From Candidatus Bathyarchaeota archaeon (GTDB lineage Archaea > Thermoproteota > Bathyarchaeia > Bathyarchaeales > Bathycorpusculaceae): 38,624 nt of DNA. The translations under genes and the position numbers were made by a program. How positions within the stretch are numbered: the stretch's first letter is position 1; every line of letters starts with the position of its first letter. The stretch lies in the NCBI GenBank assembly GCA_003589585.1, contig QYYE01000003.1, positions 1 through 38,624 of the forward strand, given 5' to 3'. The notes under the pieces were generated by a model. That model saw only the letters and a program-made list of their open reading frames with translations. It did no database searches and was not told where the DNA came from. Shown here piece by piece: positions 31,309 to 38,624 of the stretch.

Positions 31309-32208
31309 CTATTGTTTCTGTGCTTTCTCCAGTTGGCATAGCATTTCAAAGAGCACTTTGGCAGCCACAACCGCTGAGACCCCTTGGTCATAAAACGGAA
31401 CAACCTCTAGCACGTCAAAGCCAACCACCCGTTTATCGCATAAAGCGCACGCAATGTCTAGGAGCACTGTGGTGGTGATTCCTTCAGGTTCTGGATTTTG
31501 CACGGCTGGAGCAAACGCTGGATCCAAAACATCCATGTCAACGGTTAAGTAAACGTTTTTGTATGGTTCCAGCTTCTTTTGTAACTCGCTGATAATTTGT
31601 TCTGACCCTTGCTTGATAATCTGCTGAGAAGTGAAAAACTCCACCCCTGCCTTCTTGGCGTAAGCGAGTTCCTCTTTGCAGACTGAGCGTGTGCCAACCT
31701 CAATTATCTTCGCTGGTTTCACTGTTTCATTAATCAACTGCATAAATGTCGTATGTGAATAATCTAGTCCCATGAATTCGCAGCGCAAATCCAAATGAGC
31801 ATCAAAACTCACCACGGCTGTGTTTTTGGCTCTGGCACCTAAACCCTCAGCAACACCTAAGGTAATGGTGTGCTCTCCGCCCAAAGCCACAGGCATCTTG
31901 TCATCAGCTAGAATATCCGCAACCACAAGCTTAACCATGTCATTTGTCTTTTGAGCATTGTTCGAAACATGCAAGTCTCCAGCGTCGTGCAATGCCAAAT
32001 CTTCAATGTCCATGCCGCTTCGGAAACTGTAGGTTTCGATGTTTAAGGATGCTTGGCGAATGGCGTTTGGTCCAAACCGTGCACCAGTCCGATAAGTGCT
32101 TGTAGCATCAAACGGTACACCGAAAACCACGTATTTTGCCTCTTCGAAGGGCGTTTGTAAACCGCTGAAAACGTTAGATTGCGAAGTGAATAGTTCAAGG
32201 TTACTCAA
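31309..32208 (-). CDS. speB: agmatinase / ureohydrolase family enzyme
   Basis: The 299-residue ureohydrolase with a TTG start has all binuclear Mn motifs: ALGGEHT, SFDAHLDLR, and TVDMDVLDPAFAP, plus the conserved Glu near GFDVLEVVP. The length and EVGTRS and YDATSTYRTGARFGP segments fit agmatinase rather than arginase. It would cut agmatine to putrescine and urea in polyamine synthesis; guanidinobutyrase-like activity is an alternative. It stands alone, divergent from a small membrane-protein gene 141 bases away. Confidence 0.9.
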   Translation of the reverse strand: MSNLELFTSQSNVFSGLQTPFEEAKYVVFGVPFDATSTYRTGARFGPNAIRQASLNIETYSFRSGMDIEDLALHDAGDLHVSNNAQKTNDMVKLVVADILADDKMPVALGGEHTITLGVAEGLGARAKNTAVVSFDAHLDLRCEFMGLDYSHTTFMQLINETVKPAKIIEVGTRSVCKEELAYAKKAGVEFFTSQQIIKQGSEQIISELQKKLEPYKNVYLTVDMDVLDPAFAPAVQNPEPEGITTTVLLDIACALCDKRVVGFDVLEVVPFYDQGVSAVVAAKVLFEMLCQLEKAQKQ

Positions 32209-32349
32209 ACTTGTTTCAGTCCTCTTTGAGTGGACTATTTTCGATGGCTTACTAATCTCTTTCGTTTACAAAAAACAGCACAACAATGGGCTTGCGAACA
32301 TTAAATTTATTAGCTCAACCCTAAATGCTTTAGGTAAAGGCGATAAACT

Positions 32350-32700
32350 GTGAACTTAGCATCACAACTTAAAAAACTTGACCGCAAAGAGCTCTCATTC
32401 ATAGCATTCTATGCCATAACAGGCATAATCCTGCTGGCAATCTTGCCCATAACAGGTTTTCCACCGCACGTTGGTTTTATCGCAATCCTCAGCCTAATTA
32501 CAGCTTACAGTCTTTTTACAAAAAGAGGTTGGGCAGTCTGGCTTGTCGCTATCGTGTTTATTGTGGCCTCAACCTTTGCGCTCTTCACGTTGTACTCCAT
32601 TGGTTTCTCAAATTTGCTGGTAAGTTTAGGCTTAATCGCCTATACCGGTCTAACATGGATAGTCACGTTGTACATTGCGTTAAAACGCAAGCCCACCTAA
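32350..32700 (+). CDS. four-TM small membrane protein
   Basis: The 116-residue protein starts at a GTG with GGTAAAGG upstream and a TATA-like ATTAAATTTATTAG at 32299-32312. It has four hydrophobic helices at about 17-38, 43-61, 66-92 and 93-112 and a short basic tail (KRKPT). No family recognised. It ends four bases into the end of the oppositely read moeA gene, so the two converge with a tiny overlap. Confidence 0.65.
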   Translation: MNLASQLKKLDRKELSFIAFYAITGIILLAILPITGFPPHVGFIAILSLITAYSLFTKRGWAVWLVAIVFIVASTFALFTLYSIGFSNLLVSLGLIAYTGLTWIVTLYIALKRKPT

Positions 32701-33944
32701 ACCTTTCCCGCGCCACGGAAAAGCGCAACTGCAACCTCTTGGTCCACATCGACAAACTGCTCATTTTCAGGAATCTCCACAAAACCGTCAGCGCGAGCTA
32801 GGGTTGTAATGGCGCCTGAAGCCCCAGTTTCCACTGGTTCAGCAATCAACCTGCAGTCCTTGTCAAACTCTAATTTTACCATGACAAAGGTTCGTCTGCC
32901 TTTAGCGCTAAACATCCGTGAGCCAGCAACCGCGCGAACCATTTTCAGTTCCGTCACAGATCTGCCAGCCAACCGTAGAAGCAAAGGCCTGGCAAGCAAA
33001 TAGAAAATCAGCAAAGCCGATGTTGGATGCCCAGGCAACGAAAAAACAGGTTTCTCACCCACAAACCCAACCGTCGTTGGTTTCCCAGGCTTCACCGCAA
33101 TGCCGTAAACAACTACACCGGGCTTACCAAGCGCATCCACAATCTGTGGCGTGTAATCTTTTGGACCAACCGAAACTCCGCCAGAAGTTATCACCATGTC
33201 CGCTGAAGCTACAGCGCACTCCAGCGTCTTTGCCAAAGCCTCTTTGTCGTCGGGGACAACGCCGAAATACACGGGTTTCCCGCCGCATTCTTGCACTGCC
33301 GTGCTTAGGCTGTAAGCGTTGATGTCGTAGATTTTTCCTGCAGGCAACTCTTTTCCAGGTTCAGTTACCTCTGCACCTGTAGATAGGACTGCGACCATGG
33401 GAAGTTTTGAAACCTTAACCGTTGTCTTTCCCAACGCGGCTAAAACGCCGATTTCCGATGAGCCTAGAATTTGCCCTGATTTGAGGATGGTTTCGCCGTT
33501 TTTGATGTCTGAGCCTTTCTTCATGACGTTCTCGTTAACGGTTACTGAGGTGAAAACGTGTAGTTGGTCGTCTGTTCGCTCGGTGTCTTCAACCATGACT
33601 ACTGCATCTGTACCCTGCGGAATCGGTGCTCCCGTGACGATTTCTACGGTTTCACCTTTTTCAACTTTGACTTTTGGTTGTTCTCCAACGCTTACTGTTC
33701 CAGCAACCTTCAAGATTACAGGCTGGTTTTCGTCAGCGCCAAAAGTGTCCTGTGCCCTAACAGCGTAACCGTCAACGGTTGAACGGTTAAACGGCGGAAT
33801 ATCCAGTGTTGAAACTACATTTTCTTTGAGAACACGGTTATAGGCTTCCAGCAGCACGGTTTCTTCGGTGCCTAAGTCTGAGGGTTTGAAGTTTGAAGCT
33901 ATGGTTTGTTTGGCTTCGTCAAGGGTCATCAGTTTCCTAAACAT
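32697..33944 (-). CDS. moeA: molybdopterin molybdenumtransferase MoeA (second of tandem pair)
   Basis: The 415-residue enzyme inserts Mo or W into adenylated molybdopterin. Motifs: IPPFNRSTVDGYAV, TGAPIPQGTDAVVMVED, LSTGAEVTEPG, TSGGVSVGPKDY, KPGKPTTVGF and LPGHPTSALL (the last is usually LPGNPVA). The C-terminal domain (about 335-415) is the MoeA small beta domain. It begins two bases after the stop of the other moeA, so the pair is one transcript. The changed LPG-P loop may mark a preference for a different metal. Confidence 0.93.
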   Translation of the reverse strand: MFRKLMTLDEAKQTIASNFKPSDLGTEETVLLEAYNRVLKENVVSTLDIPPFNRSTVDGYAVRAQDTFGADENQPVILKVAGTVSVGEQPKVKVEKGETVEIVTGAPIPQGTDAVVMVEDTERTDDQLHVFTSVTVNENVMKKGSDIKNGETILKSGQILGSSEIGVLAALGKTTVKVSKLPMVAVLSTGAEVTEPGKELPAGKIYDINAYSLSTAVQECGGKPVYFGVVPDDKEALAKTLECAVASADMVITSGGVSVGPKDYTPQIVDALGKPGVVVYGIAVKPGKPTTVGFVGEKPVFSLPGHPTSALLIFYLLARPLLLRLAGRSVTELKMVRAVAGSRMFSAKGRRTFVMVKLEFDKDCRLIAEPVETGASGAITTLARADGFVEIPENEQFVDVDQEVAVALFRGAGKV

Positions 33945-33945
33945 G

Positions 33946-35187
33946 CTATTCTTCCTCCAAGTCAGCGAACATATGCACGATTACGGTTTCTCCTTCACTT
34001 ATGCCTTCCCTGTTCTCAGGAACAATCACAAAACCGTTGCTAGTCGTCATGGTGGTTATGGCTCCTGAGCCTTTGGCGCTAACAGGCAGGGCAGTGAATT
34101 CACCGTTTTTGCTTGTTACTTTAACGCGAATATAGGTTTTTCTACCTAGAGCAGAAGCAACCTTTCTTGCCAAAACAGCCTTTACAGCTGGTCTTGGCTC
34201 TGTTTTGCTCAATCCAAGCAGCTTGCAAATCATGGGTCTGCCGAAAACTTCAAACCCAATCACTGCCGCAACAGGATTGCCTGACAAAATCAAAACTGGT
34301 TTGCCCTCCAAAACGGCAACGGCTGTAGGCATGGCAGGGCGCAACGCAACCCCGTGAACCATTACGCCTGGTTTTCCCAGCTGGTTCACGGCATCTGGCA
34401 CAAGGTCGTATCCTCCAACGCTTGTTCCGCCTGTAGTGATTACTGCGTCAGCGGCTTTTAGGGCGGTTTTGATTTTTTCTGCGATTTCGTCGGTGTCGTC
34501 TTTGGCTATACCCATGTCGATGGTTTCTGCGCCGAGTTCTTGGCAGATGGCTTGAAGCATGATTTTGTTTGAGTCAAAAATCTGGTTCCCCAAGGGCTTT
34601 GTGCCTACTTCGGCAAGTTCGTTTCCAGTGGCTAAAATGGCAATGTTTGGTTTTCTGTACACTTTCAGGATGTTGTTTCCCAGTGCAGCGGCTAAGGCGA
34701 TGTGGTATGGGTTGATGCGTGTGCCGGCTTTTGTGGCAACTTCGTCTTTTTTGATGTCTTCGCCTTTTTTTGAAACGTTATCGCCTGGTGCAAGCTGGCT
34801 CCAAACCTCAATTTCGCCGCTTTCACGCTTTTTGGTGTTTTCCAGCATCACAACGGCATCTGCACCTTTGGGTATTGGGTTTCCAGTCCAAATTTGCTTA
34901 GCTTGCTTCTCAGTGATTTCTTGGTTATCAGTTAATTGGAGAATTGCGGGCTTGAACTGTGTTGCACCCGATAAATCAGCTGCTTTCACCGAGTATCCGT
35001 CAACGGCTGACTTGTCAAATCTGGGCAAATCCTCACCAGCCACCAAATCCACAGCTAAAACACGATGCAACGCATCCTGCAAAGCCACAGTTTCCACCAT
35101 GGGCTTCCCAGCTTGTATTGCACCTAGCCAAGTGGTCAGGGCTTGGTCGGTTAATGTTAGTTTTTGGAATCCTTTAAGTTTCACCAA
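33946..35187 (-). CDS. moeA: molybdopterin molybdenumtransferase MoeA (first of tandem pair)
   Basis: The 413-residue paralogue of the next gene has LPRFDKSAVDGYSV, TGNPIPKGADAVVMLEN, LATGNELAEVG, TTGGTSVGGYDLVP, LRPAMPTAVAV and LSGNPVAAVIGF. The usual K-G-P-P is RPAMPT here. Archaea often keep two MoeA proteins, thought to separate molybdenum from tungsten loading. No ATG/TTG alternative start is needed; the frame opens with MVKLKGFQKLT. It heads the pair; its promoter lies in the 249-base spacer shared with the HTH regulator gene. Confidence 0.93.
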   Translation of the reverse strand: MVKLKGFQKLTLTDQALTTWLGAIQAGKPMVETVALQDALHRVLAVDLVAGEDLPRFDKSAVDGYSVKAADLSGATQFKPAILQLTDNQEITEKQAKQIWTGNPIPKGADAVVMLENTKKRESGEIEVWSQLAPGDNVSKKGEDIKKDEVATKAGTRINPYHIALAAALGNNILKVYRKPNIAILATGNELAEVGTKPLGNQIFDSNKIMLQAICQELGAETIDMGIAKDDTDEIAEKIKTALKAADAVITTGGTSVGGYDLVPDAVNQLGKPGVMVHGVALRPAMPTAVAVLEGKPVLILSGNPVAAVIGFEVFGRPMICKLLGLSKTEPRPAVKAVLARKVASALGRKTYIRVKVTSKNGEFTALPVSAKGSGAITTMTTSNGFVIVPENREGISEGETVIVHMFADLEEE

Positions 35188-35396
35188 AACGGTTCACACA
35201 CTTACAGCATTAACGATTAACATAAAAAAACATATCGAACTCGTTGCTTTTTATTTTTTAGCCAAAAGGTAATCTTTGGAAAAAGTTGTTGCTCTGCCAT
35301 AGACCCCTATCCCTTTATGAGGTGAATTGTGTGAAGGATTATTTTGTTGTCTATGCGGGTGATTTTTGGTAAACGCTATAAGTTGCAGTGACAACA

Positions 35397-35425
35397 CTTA
35401 CATTGTAAGCCACAAGAGGCTTACA
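35397..35425. promoter_or_regulatory. operator-like repeats before the HTH regulator
   Basis: TGTAAGCC (35404-35411) and GGCTTACA (35418-35425) form a perfect eight-base inverted repeat with ACAAGA between. A further CTTAC at 35397-35401 pairs with GTAAG at 35405-35409, so three half-sites alternate. A TATA-like CGCTATAAG (35375-35383) puts the transcript start near 35405, inside the repeats, and the ATG follows at 35437. Autoregulation by the encoded HTH protein is the natural reading. A simple RNA hairpin in the leader is the alternative. Confidence 0.5.
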
Positions 35426-35436
35426 GCGGCGATTAA

Positions 35437-35919
35437 ATGACACTAAGCACCGGCTATTTAACCCCTAAACAAACATTAATCTGGGACCTCAAAGGCAACG
35501 GACTCCAAGAAGCCAACATAGCCAGAAAACTAAACATAACCCGCCAAACCGTCCACAAAGCCCTCGACACCGCCAACATAAAAATCAACGAAGCCCTACA
35601 GGAAACAGCAAGAATAAACAAAATCGAAATCCAAACCGTAAACCCAGCCAAAGGCTTCCTACTCGGCTACAGCGCACACTTCAAAACCAAAACCTTCATC
35701 ACTTTCTCCGCAAAAAACGGCATACAAGTCTGGTACAAACACGAAGGTAACTGCAAAAAATGCAGCAAAATAGACGCTTGCAGAGATGCCCTGCTTGCAG
35801 AAGCCAAAGACCGCAACTTTTTGCTGCTCGATGACACAAGCAAGATTTTACCATCCAAAATAGCCGAAGCATTAATAAAAAGAATTACAAGTGAAGACAC
35901 GGAAAGTGAGCGTTCTTAA
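35437..35919 (+). CDS. HTH regulator with Cys cluster (Tfx-like)
   Basis: The 160-residue protein has LTPKQTLIWDLKGNGLQEANIARKLNITRQTVHKALDTANI (residues 8-49), a sigma70-region-4/Tfx-type helix-turn-helix. The middle (about 60-105) is a beta-rich domain, followed by CKKCSKIDAC (Cys at about 106, 109, 115), a possible metal or Fe-S site. Tfx of Methanothermobacter regulates molybdenum formylmethanofuran dehydrogenase; with moeA genes divergent next door, a metal-related role is possible but inferred. The next gene begins at a GTG inside its 3' end (29-base overlap). Confidence 0.7.
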   Translation: MTLSTGYLTPKQTLIWDLKGNGLQEANIARKLNITRQTVHKALDTANIKINEALQETARINKIEIQTVNPAKGFLLGYSAHFKTKTFITFSAKNGIQVWYKHEGNCKKCSKIDACRDALLAEAKDRNFLLLDDTSKILPSKIAEALIKRITSEDTESERS

Positions 35920-37369
35920 GAAGTTAAAATATTGGTGCCCTCAACCTGAAAAAAGCCATCGCATCCTTAGGATAAGAAGACAGATTCTGCCTATCTCTGT
36001 TTTCACAGCGGCAATGCTCATTGCTTCGTTTTGGCTATTCACCCTTCAAATGTCTTACCGAGCACCAGCCCCAATTCTTTCCCAAACAATCACTCAATCA
36101 ATACCTCAAACGATGATTCAATACCAAAAGGACATTGAAAACTTTGCCAACGCCTACACCGTTGCCGAGGGAAAACTACTCTTTACTGATGCATGGGGTA
36201 ATTTGCTGTGTTTTGATGCCGAAAGCGGAAGGCAGCTTTGGCGTGTCAGTGTAGGCGGGTATGGTTCAGGTGGACCAGCAATTGTCGTGCAAGATGGAAA
36301 GGTTTACACAGGTGCAGCCGGCGGCATCGTTAAAACTGTAGACTTGAACAGTGGCAATTTGCTGGACCTTGAGTTTCAAGCAATAGTTGATACGTCTTGG
36401 GGGCACAAGAGTCCTCCAACCGCTTTCTTAGTTGCTGACGGCAGGGTGTATGTGCAGCAAACGGGTTGGCGAGCCTTCAACGCCGGTACTGGGGAGCTTC
36501 TATGGGAGTCATTTTCGCCCTTGCGTATCAACCCACCAGGTATGCTTTACCCTGATAACCTCTGGGCACTTGATGATAATTTGGTTGTCGCATCAGGCAC
36601 TTACCCCATCGGTGATAGTTACCGCAGTGGGGTTTACCGCATCAACCCTGACAAGGGAACCGTTGTGTGGGCAACTTTGGGCTACAGCAACGAGGAACCG
36701 GTGGTTTACCAAGACACCGTTATTTTGTGGAATTACAACGAAACATACCCAGACAGGGGACAAACGGTGGTTTCAGTGAGTGCCGCCTCTGGAGAAACAC
36801 TGTGGAGCTTTAACGTCGGAGCCTCCACGTATCAGCCAGCTGTCTACAATGACCTGCTTTTATTTGGGGCATACGACGGCAACTTTTACGCCCTAAACGC
36901 CTCTGACGGCACCATAGCATGGAAAACCCGCGTTACCAGCCAGAACAACCAAATAACCATGGAGGGTCAGAATCCCCATTACCCGCTCACGCCAGTCGCA
37001 TCCCAAGTTCTGGTTGAACCTCAAACGCAAAGAGCGTTCTGGGGATTTGCTTTTGTCCAAAACGGCTGGGGCAGTACAGACCAGTACGTGGGAACACTGT
37101 CAAGCATCGATTTGTCTACCGGTCAAGCCTTGTGGAGTGTGCTGTTTGAGAAAAACGTCTCCATTTCGGGTTCGTCAAGCTCCAAGATTGGTTTAGCCTT
37201 GCTGGAAGACGCCGTCTTTTTGACTGCAGGCACTGACCTTTGGGTCTTCGACCAAAGCACTGGCAAAATCATTGGAATGGAACACTTTGACCATTACATC
37301 TTTCCGCTCATAGCAATGTACAATAAGGTGTTTGTGGAGGCAGACCTCAAAGTGACTGTTTACGGTTAA
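35891..37369 (+). CDS. membrane-anchored PQQ-type beta-propeller protein
   Basis: The 492-residue protein starts at a GTG overlapping the HTH gene. One TM helix (about 34-54, ISVFTAAMLIASFWLFTLQM) is followed by an extracytoplasmic propeller. Repeated blades read like KLLFTDAWGNLLCFDAESGRQLW, YALNASDGTIAWKT, SSIDLSTGQALWSV and LWVFDQSTGKIIG, each with the A-x-D-x-x-(S/T)G-x-x-x-W signature of PQQ/BamB-like repeats. No catalytic dehydrogenase residues are evident; likely a surface scaffold or binding protein. A GTG inside the regulator gene suggests coupled expression. Confidence 0.8.
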   Translation: MKTRKVSVLKKLKYWCPQPEKSHRILRIRRQILPISVFTAAMLIASFWLFTLQMSYRAPAPILSQTITQSIPQTMIQYQKDIENFANAYTVAEGKLLFTDAWGNLLCFDAESGRQLWRVSVGGYGSGGPAIVVQDGKVYTGAAGGIVKTVDLNSGNLLDLEFQAIVDTSWGHKSPPTAFLVADGRVYVQQTGWRAFNAGTGELLWESFSPLRINPPGMLYPDNLWALDDNLVVASGTYPIGDSYRSGVYRINPDKGTVVWATLGYSNEEPVVYQDTVILWNYNETYPDRGQTVVSVSAASGETLWSFNVGASTYQPAVYNDLLLFGAYDGNFYALNASDGTIAWKTRVTSQNNQITMEGQNPHYPLTPVASQVLVEPQTQRAFWGFAFVQNGWGSTDQYVGTLSSIDLSTGQALWSVLFEKNVSISGSSSSKIGLALLEDAVFLTAGTDLWVFDQSTGKIIGMEHFDHYIFPLIAMYNKVFVEADLKVTVYG

Positions 37370-37376
37370 CCGTAAA
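37359..37376. terminator. perfect 18-base palindrome at the stop codon
   Basis: TTTACGGTTAACCGTAAA spans the TAA (37367-37369) of the propeller gene. As RNA it can form a seven-pair stem with a TTAA loop. It is not followed by a T-run, so a terminator or RNA stabilising hairpin is likely but not certain; a protein-binding palindrome is the alternative. Confidence 0.4.
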
Positions 37377-37608
37377 ACAAAGCGATGCATTTGCTGACTC
37401 CTATGCAACAATGAACTCAAAATTCTTACTGCTCTGCTTGCGGAATCTTCCACAATCACTCTGCAGTGAAGAACAAAACGCTGAAACAAAAAAGCATTCG
37501 CCCTCAAAACCCCTAAGAAGATGATGAGTAAGAGAGACATTGCCTTCTTCTAACAATAGAAAAACAAACCAACCAAAAATTTTGAACTACTGTTAAAAGG
37601 GATTCTCT

Positions 37609-38358
37609 TCAAGCGGTTGCTGAGGAGTCCCATAGGAACTGGAAGTACTCACGCGCAAACCCAACCAAACCCACATGATTACTCCAAATCACCAAGCTAG
37701 GCTTGTCTTCACCCAAAAAAAGCATGGCTTCTTTACCGTCAGCGATTATGCCGCCGCCAAACATGTGGTCGCGAATGCGTAGCTCGCGCAAGCCAGCGAA
37801 CTTTTTAATGAACAGCCACTCCTCCTTGGTTCCAGCCGCCATCAGTTTAACACTGACCGTTTTCTTCAAACCACCCATCAAAGGCTCAGCCATAGCAATC
37901 ACTGGCTTAGCAAACTCTGGCGCTGCAATCATGACTTCCTTGGTTGCTTTCGCCAAGACTTCTTCGATTTTGCCCAAAACCGCCTGTTGACCGCGCAGAA
38001 TTAGCATGTCAGGGCGTTCCACGAGTTCACGTTTCTCATAGAGGGGCTGGAGTTCTTGAGCAACGGTGTTTTCCCAGCCTAGGTATTTGTCTTCTAGCCG
38101 CAGCTTAGTGAAACGTGTAGCCTCAAGCGGTGGAACGGGGAAGTATTTGGTAGGTCTGCTTTCAGTGCTTTTTGTCCAGCCTTTCTCTTTGAGCGAGTTG
38201 AGAACCTCGTACATTTTGCTATAGGGCACTTTGGCTTCTTGGCTAATCTCCATAGCCGTCATCTGCCCCCCCTCCAGTAACGCTAGGTAAGCGTCAATTT
38301 CGTAAGCGTTCAAACCTATCTCATGCAAAGTTTCTCTTGTTTTCTCATTTACCGCCAT
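37609..38358 (-). CDS. TrmB-family transcriptional regulator
   Basis: The 249-residue protein has an N-terminal winged helix (about 5-80: LHEIGLNAYEIDAYLALLEGG, then TAMEISQEAKVPYSKMYEVLNSLKEKGW) and a C-terminal ligand/effector domain (about 110-245) with APEFAKPVIAMAEPLM and GGGIIADGKEAMLFLGED, as in TrmB proteins that sense sugars or other metabolites. The frame extends to a GTG at 38376, but GAGGGG precedes the ATG at 38358 and an AT-rich box near 38400-38410 would start transcription about 38380. It is divergent from the Tes-like gene; direct repeats GGAAAC (38381, 38391) in between may be its binding site. Confidence 0.85.
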   Translation of the reverse strand: MAVNEKTRETLHEIGLNAYEIDAYLALLEGGQMTAMEISQEAKVPYSKMYEVLNSLKEKGWTKSTESRPTKYFPVPPLEATRFTKLRLEDKYLGWENTVAQELQPLYEKRELVERPDMLILRGQQAVLGKIEEVLAKATKEVMIAAPEFAKPVIAMAEPLMGGLKKTVSVKLMAAGTKEEWLFIKKFAGLRELRIRDHMFGGGIIADGKEAMLFLGEDKPSLVIWSNHVGLVGFAREYFQFLWDSSATA

Positions 38359-38463
38359 GGTTTTCCCCTCAATCACCTTCGGAAACGTTTGGAAACCTTA
38401 TTATCTTCACTTTCACTCTTAAGCACTTCTACAGTAACGGCTTAGCAGTTAGAAGGCAAAAAA

Positions 38464-38624
38464 ATGAATACTATCAAATCCACAAAAAGCATTTGCCCTG
38501 AATGCCTAAAAGCCTTGGACGCAACCATCTTTGAAAACCAAGGCAAAGTCTTCATAAAAAAACAGTGCCCCCAACACGGGGCTTTTGAAGAACTCTACTG
38601 GTCAGACTATGACCAATACATGCG
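38464..38624 (+). CDS. Tes/MJ0619-like radical SAM protein, N-terminal part
   Basis: The first 53 codons of a gene cut by the right edge, starting MNTIKSTKSICPECLKALDA. C11 and C14 (CPEC) with C38 and H41 (KQCPQHG) form the N-terminal zinc/Fe-S-type cluster, then FEELYWSDYDQY follows; this opening is that of the radical SAM family including tetraether lipid synthase (Tes) and MJ0619. Tes joins archaeol chains into GDGT membrane-spanning lipids. The main radical SAM motif lies outside the window. AGAAGG is just upstream of the ATG. Confidence 0.75.
   Translation, partial: MNTIKSTKSICPECLKALDATIFENQGKVFIKKQCPQHGAFEELYWSDYDQYM

Noticed and set aside
37370-37608. Possible gene between propeller and TrmB regulator
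   Set aside because: Only a short frame with no motif; the space is better read as 3' ends of two convergent genes.

Overview
The window looks like a chromosomal segment of an archaeon. It carries a group II chaperonin (thermosome), prefoldin beta, a methanogen-type thymidylate synthase, a DUF3194/DHH pair next to prefoldin, archaeal TATA boxes upstream of many genes, frequent GTG and TTG starts, and Shine-Dalgarno motifs. The gene mix (tandem moeA, B12-dependent radical SAM protein, GH130/GT4 glycan cluster, a C-terminal IPEFP-type anchor, the start of a Tes-like radical SAM protein) fits a TACK-group, probably Bathyarchaeia-like, anaerobe. That placement is an inference; no rRNA or tRNA gene is visible.

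Layout. 1-0.8 kb: the start of a CobD/HisC-like aminotransferase and a three-TM protein, read leftwards. 0.9-3.8 kb: an overlapping three-gene glycosyltransferase operon (GT2, GT2, GT4). 3.8-7.0 kb, leftwards: an Fe-S aldo/keto reductase paired with a B12-binding radical SAM protein, and a DUF2096-like protein. 7.1-9.8 kb: a DUF438-hemerythrin-PAS protein and a metallo-beta-lactamase/double-rhodanese protein. 9.8-14.9 kb: thymidylate synthase, a secreted GH99-like protein, thermosome, a 52-residue basic protein, and a Cys-rich four-helix copper-binding-type protein.

15.2-19.9 kb is a coherent carbohydrate locus: two GH130 phosphorylase-like genes bracket GT4, six-hairpin glycosidase-like and CBS-pair genes. 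19.9-21.8 kb, leftwards: a PAC4-like protein, a GNAT gene broken by a one-base frameshift, and Sua5, with the GNAT reading frame running straight into Sua5. 21.9-25.1 kb: a membrane-anchored TIM-barrel-like protein and a repeat-containing coiled-coil protein. 25.1-25.5 kb holds the debris of an AbrB/PIN toxin-antitoxin pair.

25.7-30.9 kb, leftwards: an endonuclease IV-like protein, an ECF transporter module (EcfT, two EcfA, no S component), DHH phosphoesterase, DUF3194 and prefoldin beta. 31.3-35.2 kb: agmatinase, a small membrane protein, and tandem moeA paralogues. 35.4-37.4 kb: an HTH/Cys-cluster regulator with repeat operators, overlapping a membrane-anchored PQQ-type propeller gene. The right end has a TrmB-type regulator divergent from the first 53 codons of a Tes/MJ0619-like radical SAM gene.

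Most of the window is housekeeping or sugar metabolism. The least ordinary parts are the GH130-GT4-CBS locus, the PAC4-like/GNAT/Sua5 stretch, the decayed toxin-antitoxin module, enzymes with altered catalytic motifs, and short palindromes placed at promoters or at a stop codon. No CRISPR array, insertion sequence or clear replication origin was found.
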